NCBI GenBank assembly: GCA_035263845.1
Contig: DATFQY010000191.1
Coordinates: 62,001-126,000 of the forward strand
Origin: JAWOLE01 sp035263845
GTDB taxonomy: Bacteria; Acidobacteriota; Thermoanaerobaculia; UBA5066; Gp7-AA6
Reading direction: 5' to 3'
Length of the DNA: 64,000 bases
Numbering within the stretch: the first letter of the stretch is position 1; each line of letters starts with the position of its first letter. Position numbers and translations under genes: made by a program. Positions 7,630 through 17,815 of this stretch are shown one piece after another. The notes under the pieces were generated by a model. The model searched no databases. It saw only the letters and a list, made by a program, of their open reading frames with translations, and was not told the DNA's origin.

Positions 7630-10600
7630 GCCGGCCAGGGGTCCCGTTCACGCGGCAGGAGCCGTCGCCGTCGGACCCCATCCGGGGAGAGCTACTCTCC
7701 AGCGACCGGCTCGAGCAGTTCGCCGAGGTCCTCGCCGCCGACCACTCGATCGAGCCCGTCCGCCGCCGGGGCCGGCCGCTCCTGCCGAGGCTGAACGAGA
7801 ACGGCCGGGTCCTGCTCGCGAGCTACCGCTCGATCGCCGCCGCGATCCGCGAGGAGCGGACCATCTCGCCCGCCGCCGAGTGGCTCGTGGACAACTTCCA
7901 CATCGTCGAGGAGCAGGTCCGCGAAGTCCGCGAGGACCTCCCGCCCGGCTTCTACCGCGAGCTGCCGAAGCTCTCCCGCGGTCCCTTCGCCGGATACCCG
8001 CGCGTCTACGCGCTGGCTTGGGCCTTCGTCGAGCACACCGACAGCCACTTCGAAACGGAGACCCTGCGCCGCTTCGTCCGGGCGTACCAGCGCACGAGGC
8101 TCCTGACGATCGGCGAAGTCTGGGCGATCGCGATCTTCCTCCGGCTCGTCTTAGTCGAGAACCTGCGGAGGATGGCCGAGCGCATCGTGGACCGGCGGCG
8201 CGCCCGCGAGGAGGCCGACGCGCTCGCGGACCGGATCCTGGGGATCGAGGGCGTCCCTCCGGAGGACGCGCGTCCGCTGCTCGCCGGCCTCGAGAACGCC
8301 CCGCTGGCCGGCCCGTTCGCCGTCCGACTGATCGAGCGGCTCCGCGACCAGGACCCCGCCTCGACCAACGCGGTCGCCTGGCTGGCCGAAAGACTGGCCG
8401 CGCAGGGGATCACCGAGGAGCGTGCAGTACGGCGCGAGCAGCAGGAGCAGGTCGCCACGCACGTGACCGTCCGCAACGTCATCACGAGCATGCGGCTCAT
8501 CTCCGCCGTCGAGTGGGCCGACTTCTTCGAGAGCGTCAGCCTCGTCGAGGAGGCGCTGCGCGACGGCACCCGCGTCGCCGAGATGGACTTCGCCACGCGC
8601 GACCAGTACCGCCGCGCCGTCGAGCAGCTCGCCCGCCGCAGTCTCTCCAACGAGGTCGAGGTGGCCCGCCGCGCCGTCGCCCGCGCCGCGCAGGCCGCCG
8701 AGCACCCGGCCCGCGAGGCCGAGACCGTGCGGCGCTCGGACCCCGGCTTCTTCCTGATCGCCGAGGGACGCGAGGAGCTGGAAAAGGAGATCGGCTACCG
8801 GCCCTCCCCGCCGGAGGCGCTCCGGAGGGCGTGGCTTCGCAGGGCCGCGCTCGGCTACATCGGGACGATCGCGTTCCTGACGCTGGCGATCCTCGCCTGT
8901 CCCGCGGCGCTCGCGGCCTCCCTCGGGGCGCCCGCCCCCGCCGTCGTCCTCCTCGCGATCCTGGCGCTGATCCCCGCCTCGGACCTCGCCGTCGCGTTCG
9001 CGCAGCGCGACGCGGCCCGCCTCGCTCCACCCCGCCGGCTTCCGAGGCTCGAGCTGAAGCAAGGCATCCCCCGGGACCTGCGCACCCTCGTCGTTGTTCC
9101 GACCCTCCTCTCCAACGAGGCGGACATCCAGCGCCTGATCGAGCGGCTCGAGGTCCACTTCCTCGCTTCGAGCGCCGGGGACGTGCGCTTCGCCCTGCTC
9201 TCGGACTGGGCGGACGCGGACTCGGAGATCCTGCCGCAGGACGACGCGCTGCTCGCCGCCGCGGCCGCCGGCATCGCGGACTTGAACTCCCGCCACGACC
9301 CCGCCGAGGACGGCGGCCCGCGGTTCCTCCTCCTCCACCGGCGCCGCGTCTGGAACGAGAAGGAGCGCAAGTGGATGGGGTGGGAGCGAAAGCGCGGCAA
9401 GCTCGAGGAGTTGAACCGGCTGCTCCGGGGCCGCGGCGAGACGACTTTCCTGCGGCTCTCGCGCGAGGCGGGCGGCGGGGTCCCCGAGAACGTCCGCTAC
9501 GTCATCACGCTGGACGAGGACACGCGCCTTCCGCGCGACGCCGCGGCCAGGCTCGTCGGTGCGATGGCCCACCCGTTGAACCACCCGGTCTTCAACCGCG
9601 CCGGCGGACTCGTCGTGCGCGGCCACGCGGTCTTCCAGCCGCGGGTCACGCCGACGCTCGCGACCGCCGGGTTCGGCACCCCCTTCCAGCGCATCTTCTC
9701 GGGGCCGCGCGGGACCGACCCCTACGCCTTCGCGGCTTCCGACGTGTACCAGGACCTCTTCGAGGAAGGCATCTACACCGGCAAGGGGATCTACGACGTG
9801 GACGCCTTCGCGCGCGCCCTGGCCGGCCGCGTGCCGGAGAACGCGCTCCTCTCCCACGACCTCTTCGAGGGCCTCTTGGCGCGGGCGGGGCTCGTCTCCG
9901 ACCTCGAGCTCTTCGAAGGGTTTCCCGCACACTACGCCGTCTCGGCGATGCGAACGCACCGCTGGGTCCGGGGAGACTGGCAGCTGCTCCCCTGGGTCCT
10001 GCCGAAGGTCCCGGCCGAAGACGGGTCGCGCGTGAAGAACCCGATCGGCGGCGTGGGCCGGTGGAAGATCGTGGACAACCTGCGCCGCAGCCTCTCCCAG
10101 CCCGCGGCGCTGGCGACGGTCCTGGCGGCGTGGCTCATCCACGCTCCCGGCGCGATCGCCTGGACCGCCTTCATCCTCGCGGCGATCTTCGGGCCGGGCA
10201 TCCTCTCCTTCGTCGCGGAGCTGCTGTCTCCGCCCCGGCGCGGGATCGCCAAGCGGAGCTACTTCCGCAGGCTCGGCGCGGACCTCTCGACGTCGCTCCT
10301 GCAGGGCGCGCTGAAGGTCGTCCTGCTCGCGGACCAGGCCTGGCTGATGGTGGACGCCATCGTCCGCACCCTCGACCGCCTCTGGATCTCGCGCCGGAGG
10401 CTCCTCGAGTGGACGCCCGCCGGGCAGATGAAGCGGGGCCTCGACCTGACGCTGGCCGGGTTCGTGCGCCGGATGGCGCCGGCCGTGATCCTCGGTACCT
10501 CGGCCGCGGTCCTCCTCGCGGCGGCGAACCCGGGGAGCCTGCCGCTCGCGATCCCATTTCTCGCGGCGTGGATCGCCTCGCCCGCGATCGCGAGGTGGAT

Positions 10601-13600
10601 CAGCCTTCCGCCGCGCGACACGGAAGCCGAGCCCCTGCCCGAGAACGATCGGAAGCTCCTGCGTTCGGTGGCCCGAAAGACCTGGCGCTTCTTCGAGACC
10701 TTCCCCGGCCGGGAGGACAACTTTCTCCCGCCCGACAACTTCCAGCAGCTGCCCGATCCGGTCGTGGCCCGCCGGACCTCGCCCACGAACATCGGGCTGG
10801 CGCTCCTCTCCACGGTGTGCGCCAACGACCTCGGCTGGATCGGCGCGGAGGAGATGCTCGACCGGCTCGAGTTGTCCCTCGACGCGATCGAGCGGGCGGA
10901 GAGGTACCGGGGCCACCTCTACAACTGGTACGAGACGACGACGCTGCGCCCATTGGAGCCCCGTTACGTCTCGACGGTGGACAGCGGCAACCTCGCGGGC
11001 AGCCTCGTCGCGGTCAAGCAGGCCTGCCTCGAGCGGATCGCGGCCCCGGCGGGGATCTCGCGGACGGCCCGTGACGGCATCGCCGACTCGCTGGCGCTCT
11101 TCGCCCGGCTCTGCCCCGCGCTCGCCCCGGCCCCCGGCGAGGGCGCCTTCACGCGCAAGCAGGTCAGCGACGCGCTCGAGACGTTCGAGGCCGCGCTCGA
11201 TCCGCCTCCCGCCTCCGCGGCGGAGTGGGGCGCTCGCCTGCCGACGCTTCGAAAGCGGGCGGAGACCCTGGCCGACATCGCGCAGGCGCTCGCGCTCGAG
11301 CGGCCGGGCGACCCCGGCGCGTCCGAGGCGGTCGCGTGGGCCGCCGCGGCGCAGGCCTGCGTCCGGAGCCACGCGGCCGACTTCGAGACGACGCACGCCT
11401 GGGCGCCGATTGTCCCGGGCGGGGCTTCGAGCCTCGAGCGGCTGGCCGCCGGGAGCGCCCCGCTCGAGGAGCTTCCCGACCTGCTGGAGGCAGCCGCGGC
11501 CCGGACCGGCGTGCCCGCTCCCCTCGCCGAGGCGCTGCGGCGCTGCGCGGCCGCGTCCGCGGCGCGCTCGCGCCGGCTCGCCGAGATCGCCCGGCGCGCG
11601 GACGCGTTCGCCGCCGAGATGGACTTCCGATTCCTCTTCGACCGGGAGCGCAAGCTCTTCTCGATCGGCTACAACCTCTCCGACGGGCGCCTCGATCCCG
11701 GCTATTACGATCTGCTCGCGTCGGAGGCGCGGCTGGCGAGCTTCATCGCGATCGCGCGCGGCGACGTGCCGGCTTCCCACTGGTTCCGCCTGGGGCGCGG
11801 CCTGACCCCCGTCGGCCGGGGCTCGGCCCTGGTCTCCTGGTCGGGCTCGATGTTCGAGTACCTGATGCCGGAGCTCCTGATGGAGCAGCCCGCCGAGAGC
11901 CTGCTCGAGCAGACCAGCCGGCTGATCGTCCGCCGGCAGATCCGCTACGGCGAGGAGCGCGGGGTCCCGTGGGGGATCTCCGAGTCCGCCTTCAACGCGC
12001 AGGACCTGCACCGGACCTACCAGTACTCCAACTTCGGCGTCAGCGGCCTGGGGTTCAAGCGCGGCCTCTCCGAAGACCTCGTCGTCGCGCCCTACGCCAC
12101 GGCGCTGGCGGCGATGATCGAGCCGGCCGAAGCGGCGCGGAACTTCGAGAAGCTCGCGAAGTCCGGCGCGCTTGGGCCCTACGGGTTCTGGGAGGCGGTG
12201 GACTTCACGGCGGAGCGGCTGCGCGAAAACGAGAAGGCCGCGGTCGTCCATGCCGTCATGGCGCACCACCAGGGCATGACGATCGCCTCCCTGACCAACG
12301 TCCTCGAGGCGGGAATCCTGCGGCGCCGGTTCCACGCGGAGCCCTCGATCCAGGCGACCGAGCTTCTCCTCCAGGAGCGGACGCCCTCGACGGTGGCCGT
12401 CTCCCGGCCCCGGGCCGAGGAGGTCTCCTCGCAGCTCCACGTCCGGGACTTTGTCCCGCCGGTGCTGCGGCGTTTCCGCTCCGCGCACGACCCGACGCCA
12501 CGCGCGCACCTGCTCTCCAACGGGCGCTATTCCGTGATGCTGACCGCCGCGGGCTCCGGGTACTCGCGGTGGATCGGCAGGGACGTGACCCGCTGGCGCG
12601 AGGACGTGACGCGGGACTGCTGGGGGACCTTCGTCTTCCTCCACGACGTCTCCACCGGGACGACCTGGTCGGCCGGCTACCAGCCCGCCGGCGTCGAGCC
12701 CGACTCCTACGAGGCCATCTACTCCGAGGACCGGGTCGAGATCCGCCGCCGCGACGGCACGCTCTCGACGACGCTCCAGGTCGTCGTCTCCGCCGAGGAC
12801 GATGCGGAGATCCGGCAGGTCTCGGTCACGAACCTGGGAGCGCGGCCGCGGGAGATCGAGATCACTTCCTACGCGGAGCTGGCCCTGGCCGACCCGGCCG
12901 CGGACCGCTCCCACCCCGCGTTCTCGAAGCTCTTCGTCCAGACGGAGTTCCTCCCCGGAATCGAGGCGATCCTCGCGACCCGACGCCCCCGCGACCCGGA
13001 GGAGAAGCCGATCTGGGCGGCCCACGTCGTCGCGGTGGAGGGCAACGTCGTCGGCGCCACGCAGTTCGAGACGGACCGGGCGCGTTTCCTCGGCCGGGGA
13101 CGCGAGATCCGCAACGCCGGCTCGATCGAGGACGGCCGGCCCCTCTCCAACACCGCCGGATCGGTTCTCGATCCGATCGCGAGCCTTCGCCGGCGCCTTC
13201 GGCTCCCGCCCGGCTCGACGGCCCGGATGTACTTCGCGACGATCGCCGCTCCTTCGAGGCAGCGCGCGGTCGAGCTGGCCGACAAGTATCGCGAGCCCTC
13301 CGCCTTCGAGCGCACCGCCAACCTCGCGTGGACGCAGGCGCAGGTGCAGCTGCGCCACCTGGGGATCACCGCGGACGAGGCGCACCTCTTCCAGCGCGTC
13401 GCCACGCGCATTCTCTACTCGGACCCGTCGCTGCGCGCCCCCGGGGACGTCCTGTCGCGCAACCGCCAGAGCGCCTCGGCTCTCTGGGCCCACGGGATCT
13501 CGGGAGACCTGCCGATCGTGCTGCTGCGCATCGACGATCCCGACGACCAGGACATCGTCCGGCAACTTCTCCGGGCGCACGAGTACTGGCGGTTGAAGGG

Positions 13601-16328
13601 CCTGGAGGTGGACCTCGTCATCATCAACGAGCAGGCGATGTCCTACGGCCGGGACCTTCGCGAGACTCTGGAGGCGCTCGTGCGGACGCGCCGCCAGGAA
13701 GCCCCGTCGGAGAACCGGAAGGCCGGTGGGATCTTCCTGCTGCGTCGCGACCTGCTGACGCCCGAGGACCACGACCTTCTCCGGGCGGCCGCGCGGGTCG
13801 TCCTCCTCTCGAGGCACGGGACGCTCTCGGAGCAGGTGCTGCGCCTTCTTCGCCGCGGCGCGCAGGCGCCCATCCGCCCGGTCCGCGGCCGAGAGCCCGC
13901 CGCCGACATCCCGCCCCCACAGCTCGAGCTGGAGTTCTTCAACGGGCTCGGAGGCTTCGCCGACGACGGGCGCGAGTACGTCACGATCCTGGGAGAGAGG
14001 CAGTGGACTCCGGCGCCCTGGGTCAACGTCGTGGCCAACGCCTCCTTCGGGTTCCTCGTCTCGGAGTCCGGCTCGGGCTGCACGTGGTCGGGAAACAGCC
14101 AGTTGAACCAGCTCACACCGTGGTCCAACGACCCGGTCAGCGACCCGCCCGGCGAGGCGATCTACGTGCGCGACGAGGCGACGGGCGAGATCTGGGGGCC
14201 GACGGCCCTTCCGGTCCGCGACGAGTGGCCGTACGTCGCCCGGCACGGCCAGGGGTACAGCCGCTTCGAGCACGAGAGGGCTGGAGTGGCGCTGGAGCTC
14301 GTGCAGTTCGTGCCGCTCGAGGACCCGGTCAAGATCTCGGTCCTCTCCATCGAGAACCGCTCCGCCAGCCGGCGCGCGCTCTCGGTGACCGCGTATGCCG
14401 AGTGGGTGCTCGGCTCTCAGCGCGCGGCGTCGGCCCCGTTTCTCGTCACGTCGCGCGACGAGGGAACCGGCGCGCTCTTCGCGAGGAACCCCTGGAACGA
14501 GCAGTTCGGCAGCCGGATCGCCTTTGCCGACCTCGGTGGCAAGCAGTCGGCCTGGACGTCGGACCGCACGGAGTTCCTGGGGCGCAACGGGACGCTCGAC
14601 GCCCCCTCGGCGCTCTCGCTGGGGGCGAGCCTCTCGGGCAAGACGGGAGCGGGCTTCGACCCGTGCGCCGCGCTGCAGACGAAGATCGATCTTCCCCCCG
14701 GGGGCAAGGCGCGGGTCCTCTTCCTGCTCGGCCAGGGGCAGGACGAGGCCGACGCCCGCCGGCTGGTCGCGCTCTACCGCTCGCGGGAACCGAAGGCGGT
14801 GCTCGAAGCGGTCCGGGGCCGCTGGGAGGACATCCTCGGCGCGGTCCACATCGAGACGCCGGACCGCTCGATGGATCTGCTTTTGAACCGCTGGCTCCTC
14901 TACCAGACGCTCTCGTGCCGCGTCTGGGGACGGACGGCCTTCTACCAGGCCTCCGGCGCGTACGGGTTCCGCGACCAGCTCCAGGACGTCATGGCGCTGG
15001 TGCCCGCCCGGCGCGAGGTCGCGCGGGAGCACCTGTTGAAGGCGGCCGCCCGCCAGTTCCCCGAGGGGGACGTGCAGCACTGGTGGCATCCGCCCTCGGG
15101 CGCCGGCGTGCGAACGAGGATGTCCGACGACCTGCTCTGGCTTCCCTACGCGGTAACGCACTACCTCGAAGTTACCGGCGACGCGGCGGTCCTCGACGAA
15201 ATGGTGCCGTATCTCAAGGGAGATCCGCTGAAGGAGGGGGAGCTCGAGCGCTTCTTCACGCCGGAAGTCTCGGAGGAGAAGGGGACGCTCTTCGAGCACT
15301 GCGCGCGCTCGCTCGACCACAGCCTCTCGACCGGTGCTCACGGGCTGCCGCTGATGGGGACCGGCGACTGGAACGACGGGATGAATCGAGTCGGGCGCGA
15401 GGGACGCGGCGAGAGCGTCTGGCTCGCGTGGTTCCTCCACACCAACCTGTGGGAGTTCGCGAGGCTCGCGCAGGCGCGGGGCGAGGAGGAGCGGGCGAAG
15501 CGCTGGCGCACCCACGTGGACGCCCTGAAGATGGCGATCGAGCGGGAGGCGTGGGACGGCGACTGGTACCGCCGCGCGTGGTTCGACGACGGGACGCCGC
15601 TGGGCTCCTCGCAGAACCAGGAGTGCCGGATCGACTCGATCGCCCAGTCGTGGGCGGTCATCTCCGGCGCCGGCGACCACGACCGAAGGCGGCGCGCGAT
15701 GGCCGCGGTCGAGGAGTACCTCGTGCGCCGGGGCGACGGGCTGGTCCTCCTCTTCACTCCTCCCTTCGACCACACGCCGCTCGATCCCGGCTACATCAAG
15801 GGGTACCTGCCGGGAGTCCGCGAGAACGGCGGCCAGTACACGCACGGCGCCATCTGGGCGGTCATCGCGTTCGCGGAGCTGGACGAGGGCGACAAGGCCG
15901 GGGAGCTCTTCGCGATCCTGAACCCCATCAACCACGCCTCGACGCGCGCGGGCCTCCACCGCTACAAGGTCGAGCCGTACGTCGCCGCCGCCGACATCTA
16001 CGCCGAGAACCCGCACGTGGGGCGCGGCGGCTGGACGTGGTACACGGGCTCGGCCGGGTGGATGTACCGCGCGGGGATCGAGTGGATCCTCGGGTTCCGG
16101 CTGCGCGGGACGACTCTCTACCTGGACCCCTGCATCCCGAGGGCGTGGCGCGGCTACCGGGTGACCTTCCGCTACCACTCCTCCCAATATGTCCTGGCGG
16201 TCCAGAACCCCCGGGGCGCGACGCGCGGCGTCACGCAGGTCCTTCTCGACGGGGTCGCCGTTCCCGTCGCCTCGATCCCCCTCGCTTCCGACGGGAAAAC
16301 CCACTCCATCGAAGTGACCCTGGGCTGA
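7599..16328 (+). CDS. ndvB: Giant membrane cyclic beta-glucan synthase-like protein (NdvB/ChvB family)
   Basis: This 2,909-residue protein is close to the size of NdvB/Cgs cyclic beta-1,2-glucan synthases. A helical N-terminus leads into hydrophobic segments near residues 415-460 and a glycosyltransferase domain with LDEDTRLPRD near 638. More membrane segments lie near 840-1000. A glycoamylase-like domain follows at about 1080-1570 (IGYNLSDGRLDPGYYDLLAS). Two beta-sandwich units and an (alpha/alpha)6 barrel of the GH94 phosphorylase type come last, with GTGDWNDGMNRVG near 2586 holding the likely acid. By family knowledge it initiates, elongates and cyclises glucan, with the GH94 part trimming length. 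The ATG at 7599 overlaps the metallothionein gene and no later start is available before conserved sequence. Linkage specificity is inferred. Confidence 0.88.
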   Translation: MRASRLRRRVSRPGVPFTRQEPSPSDPIRGELLSSDRLEQFAEVLAADHSIEPVRRRGRPLLPRLNENGRVLLASYRSIAAAIREERTISPAAEWLVDNFHIVEEQVREVREDLPPGFYRELPKLSRGPFAGYPRVYALAWAFVEHTDSHFETETLRRFVRAYQRTRLLTIGEVWAIAIFLRLVLVENLRRMAERIVDRRRAREEADALADRILGIEGVPPEDARPLLAGLENAPLAGPFAVRLIERLRDQDPASTNAVAWLAERLAAQGITEERAVRREQQEQVATHVTVRNVITSMRLISAVEWADFFESVSLVEEALRDGTRVAEMDFATRDQYRRAVEQLARRSLSNEVEVARRAVARAAQAAEHPAREAETVRRSDPGFFLIAEGREELEKEIGYRPSPPEALRRAWLRRAALGYIGTIAFLTLAILACPAALAASLGAPAPAVVLLAILALIPASDLAVAFAQRDAARLAPPRRLPRLELKQGIPRDLRTLVVVPTLLSNEADIQRLIERLEVHFLASSAGDVRFALLSDWADADSEILPQDDALLAAAAAGIADLNSRHDPAEDGGPRFLLLHRRRVWNEKERKWMGWERKRGKLEELNRLLRGRGETTFLRLSREAGGGVPENVRYVITLDEDTRLPRDAAARLVGAMAHPLNHPVFNRAGGLVVRGHAVFQPRVTPTLATAGFGTPFQRIFSGPRGTDPYAFAASDVYQDLFEEGIYTGKGIYDVDAFARALAGRVPENALLSHDLFEGLLARAGLVSDLELFEGFPAHYAVSAMRTHRWVRGDWQLLPWVLPKVPAEDGSRVKNPIGGVGRWKIVDNLRRSLSQPAALATVLAAWLIHAPGAIAWTAFILAAIFGPGILSFVAELLSPPRRGIAKRSYFRRLGADLSTSLLQGALKVVLLADQAWLMVDAIVRTLDRLWISRRRLLEWTPAGQMKRGLDLTLAGFVRRMAPAVILGTSAAVLLAAANPGSLPLAIPFLAAWIASPAIARWISLPPRDTEAEPLPENDRKLLRSVARKTWRFFETFPGREDNFLPPDNFQQLPDPVVARRTSPTNIGLALLSTVCANDLGWIGAEEMLDRLELSLDAIERAERYRGHLYNWYETTTLRPLEPRYVSTVDSGNLAGSLVAVKQACLERIAAPAGISRTARDGIADSLALFARLCPALAPAPGEGAFTRKQVSDALETFEAALDPPPASAAEWGARLPTLRKRAETLADIAQALALERPGDPGASEAVAWAAAAQACVRSHAADFETTHAWAPIVPGGASSLERLAAGSAPLEELPDLLEAAAARTGVPAPLAEALRRCAAASAARSRRLAEIARRADAFAAEMDFRFLFDRERKLFSIGYNLSDGRLDPGYYDLLASEARLASFIAIARGDVPASHWFRLGRGLTPVGRGSALVSWSGSMFEYLMPELLMEQPAESLLEQTSRLIVRRQIRYGEERGVPWGISESAFNAQDLHRTYQYSNFGVSGLGFKRGLSEDLVVAPYATALAAMIEPAEAARNFEKLAKSGALGPYGFWEAVDFTAERLRENEKAAVVHAVMAHHQGMTIASLTNVLEAGILRRRFHAEPSIQATELLLQERTPSTVAVSRPRAEEVSSQLHVRDFVPPVLRRFRSAHDPTPRAHLLSNGRYSVMLTAAGSGYSRWIGRDVTRWREDVTRDCWGTFVFLHDVSTGTTWSAGYQPAGVEPDSYEAIYSEDRVEIRRRDGTLSTTLQVVVSAEDDAEIRQVSVTNLGARPREIEITSYAELALADPAADRSHPAFSKLFVQTEFLPGIEAILATRRPRDPEEKPIWAAHVVAVEGNVVGATQFETDRARFLGRGREIRNAGSIEDGRPLSNTAGSVLDPIASLRRRLRLPPGSTARMYFATIAAPSRQRAVELADKYREPSAFERTANLAWTQAQVQLRHLGITADEAHLFQRVATRILYSDPSLRAPGDVLSRNRQSASALWAHGISGDLPIVLLRIDDPDDQDIVRQLLRAHEYWRLKGLEVDLVIINEQAMSYGRDLRETLEALVRTRRQEAPSENRKAGGIFLLRRDLLTPEDHDLLRAAARVVLLSRHGTLSEQVLRLLRRGAQAPIRPVRGREPAADIPPPQLELEFFNGLGGFADDGREYVTILGERQWTPAPWVNVVANASFGFLVSESGSGCTWSGNSQLNQLTPWSNDPVSDPPGEAIYVRDEATGEIWGPTALPVRDEWPYVARHGQGYSRFEHERAGVALELVQFVPLEDPVKISVLSIENRSASRRALSVTAYAEWVLGSQRAASAPFLVTSRDEGTGALFARNPWNEQFGSRIAFADLGGKQSAWTSDRTEFLGRNGTLDAPSALSLGASLSGKTGAGFDPCAALQTKIDLPPGGKARVLFLLGQGQDEADARRLVALYRSREPKAVLEAVRGRWEDILGAVHIETPDRSMDLLLNRWLLYQTLSCRVWGRTAFYQASGAYGFRDQLQDVMALVPARREVAREHLLKAAARQFPEGDVQHWWHPPSGAGVRTRMSDDLLWLPYAVTHYLEVTGDAAVLDEMVPYLKGDPLKEGELERFFTPEVSEEKGTLFEHCARSLDHSLSTGAHGLPLMGTGDWNDGMNRVGREGRGESVWLAWFLHTNLWEFARLAQARGEEERAKRWRTHVDALKMAIEREAWDGDWYRRAWFDDGTPLGSSQNQECRIDSIAQSWAVISGAGDHDRRRRAMAAVEEYLVRRGDGLVLLFTPPFDHTPLDPGYIKGYLPGVRENGGQYTHGAIWAVIAFAELDEGDKAGELFAILNPINHASTRAGLHRYKVEPYVAAADIYAENPHVGRGGWTWYTGSAGWMYRAGIEWILGFRLRGTTLYLDPCIPRAWRGYRVTFRYHSSQYVLAVQNPRGATRGVTQVLLDGVAVPVASIPLASDGKTHSIEVTLG

Positions 16329-16463
16329 CGGGAGTATCGTCTACGGCTTCTGCCGCATCCCAAGTGGAAACCGTCCATCGAGAGGCTCGATCCGCCCGCC
16401 GGCGAGACGGACCTGCGCGCGCTCGCGAGGCTTCTCGCGCAGGCGGTCGAGTCGGGCGCGGCG

Positions 16464-17297
16464 GTGAGCTTCCTCTCGCCGTTTTCCGTCGAGGGCGCCG
16501 AGGCGTGGTGGCGCCGAACCTTTTCGGAGGCACGCCGCGCCGCGGTCTTCCTCGTCGCCCGGGACGGCGGGGACATCGTCGGGACCGTCCAGCTCCACCC
16601 GGCGTGGGCGCCAAACCAGCCGCACCGCGCCGACGTCGCCAAGCTCCTCGTGGATCCGAAGGCTCGAGGCGGCGGCCTGGGCGCGAGGCTGATGGAGCGG
16701 ATCGAGGAGGAGGCGCGTCGGGAAGGGTTCACGCTCCTGACGCTCGACGCGAAGGGCGGCACCGCCGCGGAGAGGCTGTACCGCCGCTCGGGCTGGAAGG
16801 CCGTGGGCGCGATTCCCGGGTTCGCCTTCGATCCCGACGGGAAGACGCCCCACGATGCCGTGATCTTCTATAAGGCGCTGGCGACGGGAAAGAAACGGAG
16901 TGACGGCATGAGGAAGAAGACGCGAGCGAAGAAATCGAAAAAGCCGAAGACGATCGACCAGTACCTGGCCGACGTTCCGCCGGAGAAGAGGAAGGCGCTC
17001 CAGAAGCTGCGCGCGACGATCCACGCGGGGTTCCCGCGGGCAGAGGAAACGATCAGCTACGGCGTCCCTGCCTTCCGCCTCGACGGAAGCGTCATCGCGT
17101 GGTTCGCCGCGGCCGCCAACCACTGCTCTTTCTTTCCGGGCGGCGTCCTCGAGCCGTTCGCCAAAGAGCTCGCCGGGTACGAGACGAGCAAGGGGACGAT
17201 CCGCTTCCAGCCGGAGAAGCCGCTGCCGGCAGCGCTCGTCCGCAAGCTCGTCAAGGCACGGATCGCGAGAGCCGCTTCGAAGAAGTCAAGAAAATGA
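16464..17297 (+). CDS. GNAT acetyltransferase fused to a DUF1801 domain
   Basis: One uninterrupted frame encodes a GNAT acyltransferase (residues 1-140) followed by a DUF1801/YdhG-like domain (about 160-277). GNAT motif A reads VDPKARGGGLGARLMERI and binds acetyl-CoA. The DUF1801 part has TIDQYLADVPPEKR and ISYGVPAFR. The first strand expected of a GNAT lies upstream (16362-16463, same frame) with no ATG, GTG or TTG, so the true start is unclear; a CTG at 16350 is possible. An internal ATG at 16908 with GGAG seven bases before it could start DUF1801 separately. The acyl acceptor is unknown. It overlaps the next gene by four bases. Confidence 0.8.
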   Translation: MSFLSPFSVEGAEAWWRRTFSEARRAAVFLVARDGGDIVGTVQLHPAWAPNQPHRADVAKLLVDPKARGGGLGARLMERIEEEARREGFTLLTLDAKGGTAAERLYRRSGWKAVGAIPGFAFDPDGKTPHDAVIFYKALATGKKRSDGMRKKTRAKKSKKPKTIDQYLADVPPEKRKALQKLRATIHAGFPRAEETISYGVPAFRLDGSVIAWFAAAANHCSFFPGGVLEPFAKELAGYETSKGTIRFQPEKPLPAALVRKLVKARIARAASKKSRK

Positions 17298-17815
17298 AAA
17301 CGTCGGTCTTCATCGCGACGAGCCTGGACGGCTACATCGCCCGCAAAGACGGCGGGCTGGACTGGCTTCCCGAGAACCCGGAGCCGCACGGCTACGAGGA
17401 GTTCTTCGCGTCGGTGGACGCGGTCGTCATCGGACGCGGCACCTACGAGACCGTCCTCGGCTTCGGAGGGTGGGCGTACGGAAAGAAGCCCGTGGTCGTC
17501 CTGACCTCCGACCCGGCGAAGATCCGGCCGCCGGAGGGCGCCGTCTGCGAGGCGATGAGCGGGGACCCGAGGGAGATCGCCGGCCGGCTCGAGAAGCGCG
17601 GCTGGAAGCACGTCTACGTGGACGGCGGCGTCACGATCACAAGGTTCCTGGAGGCCGGCCTGATCGACCGGATGACGATCACCCGCATCCCGGTCCTTCT
17701 CGGCGGTGGGATGCCGCTCTTCGGAGGGCTGACCGGGGATGTCCGGTTCCGCCACGAGTGGACAAAGTGGTTTCCGAGCGGGATGGTCCAGAGCGAGTAC
17801 TCGCGGTCCCGGTGA
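17294..17815 (+). CDS. Dihydrofolate reductase-like protein (RibD C-terminal family)
   Basis: The 173-residue protein has the reductase fold: an N-terminal strand MKTSVFIATSLDGYIARKDG, the central VVIGRGTYETVLGF and a C-terminal VDGGVTITRFLEAGLIDRM. These mark the YyaP/YwjB-like group of dihydrofolate-reductase-related proteins, probably NAD(P)H-dependent. True folate reduction is not established for most members. It starts in an ATGA overlap with the upstream GNAT-DUF1801 gene and ends in a one-base overlap with the next, so the four genes from 16464 to 19001 look translationally coupled. Confidence 0.85.
   Translation: MKTSVFIATSLDGYIARKDGGLDWLPENPEPHGYEEFFASVDAVVIGRGTYETVLGFGGWAYGKKPVVVLTSDPAKIRPPEGAVCEAMSGDPREIAGRLEKRGWKHVYVDGGVTITRFLEAGLIDRMTITRIPVLLGGGMPLFGGLTGDVRFRHEWTKWFPSGMVQSEYSRSR

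Noticed and set aside
8151..16304. Very long open frame on the minus strand opposite the glucan synthase gene
   Set aside because: It is an antisense shadow of the G+C-rich plus-strand gene. Its translation is Arg/Asp/Val-rich with no domains, while the plus frame has clear enzymes.
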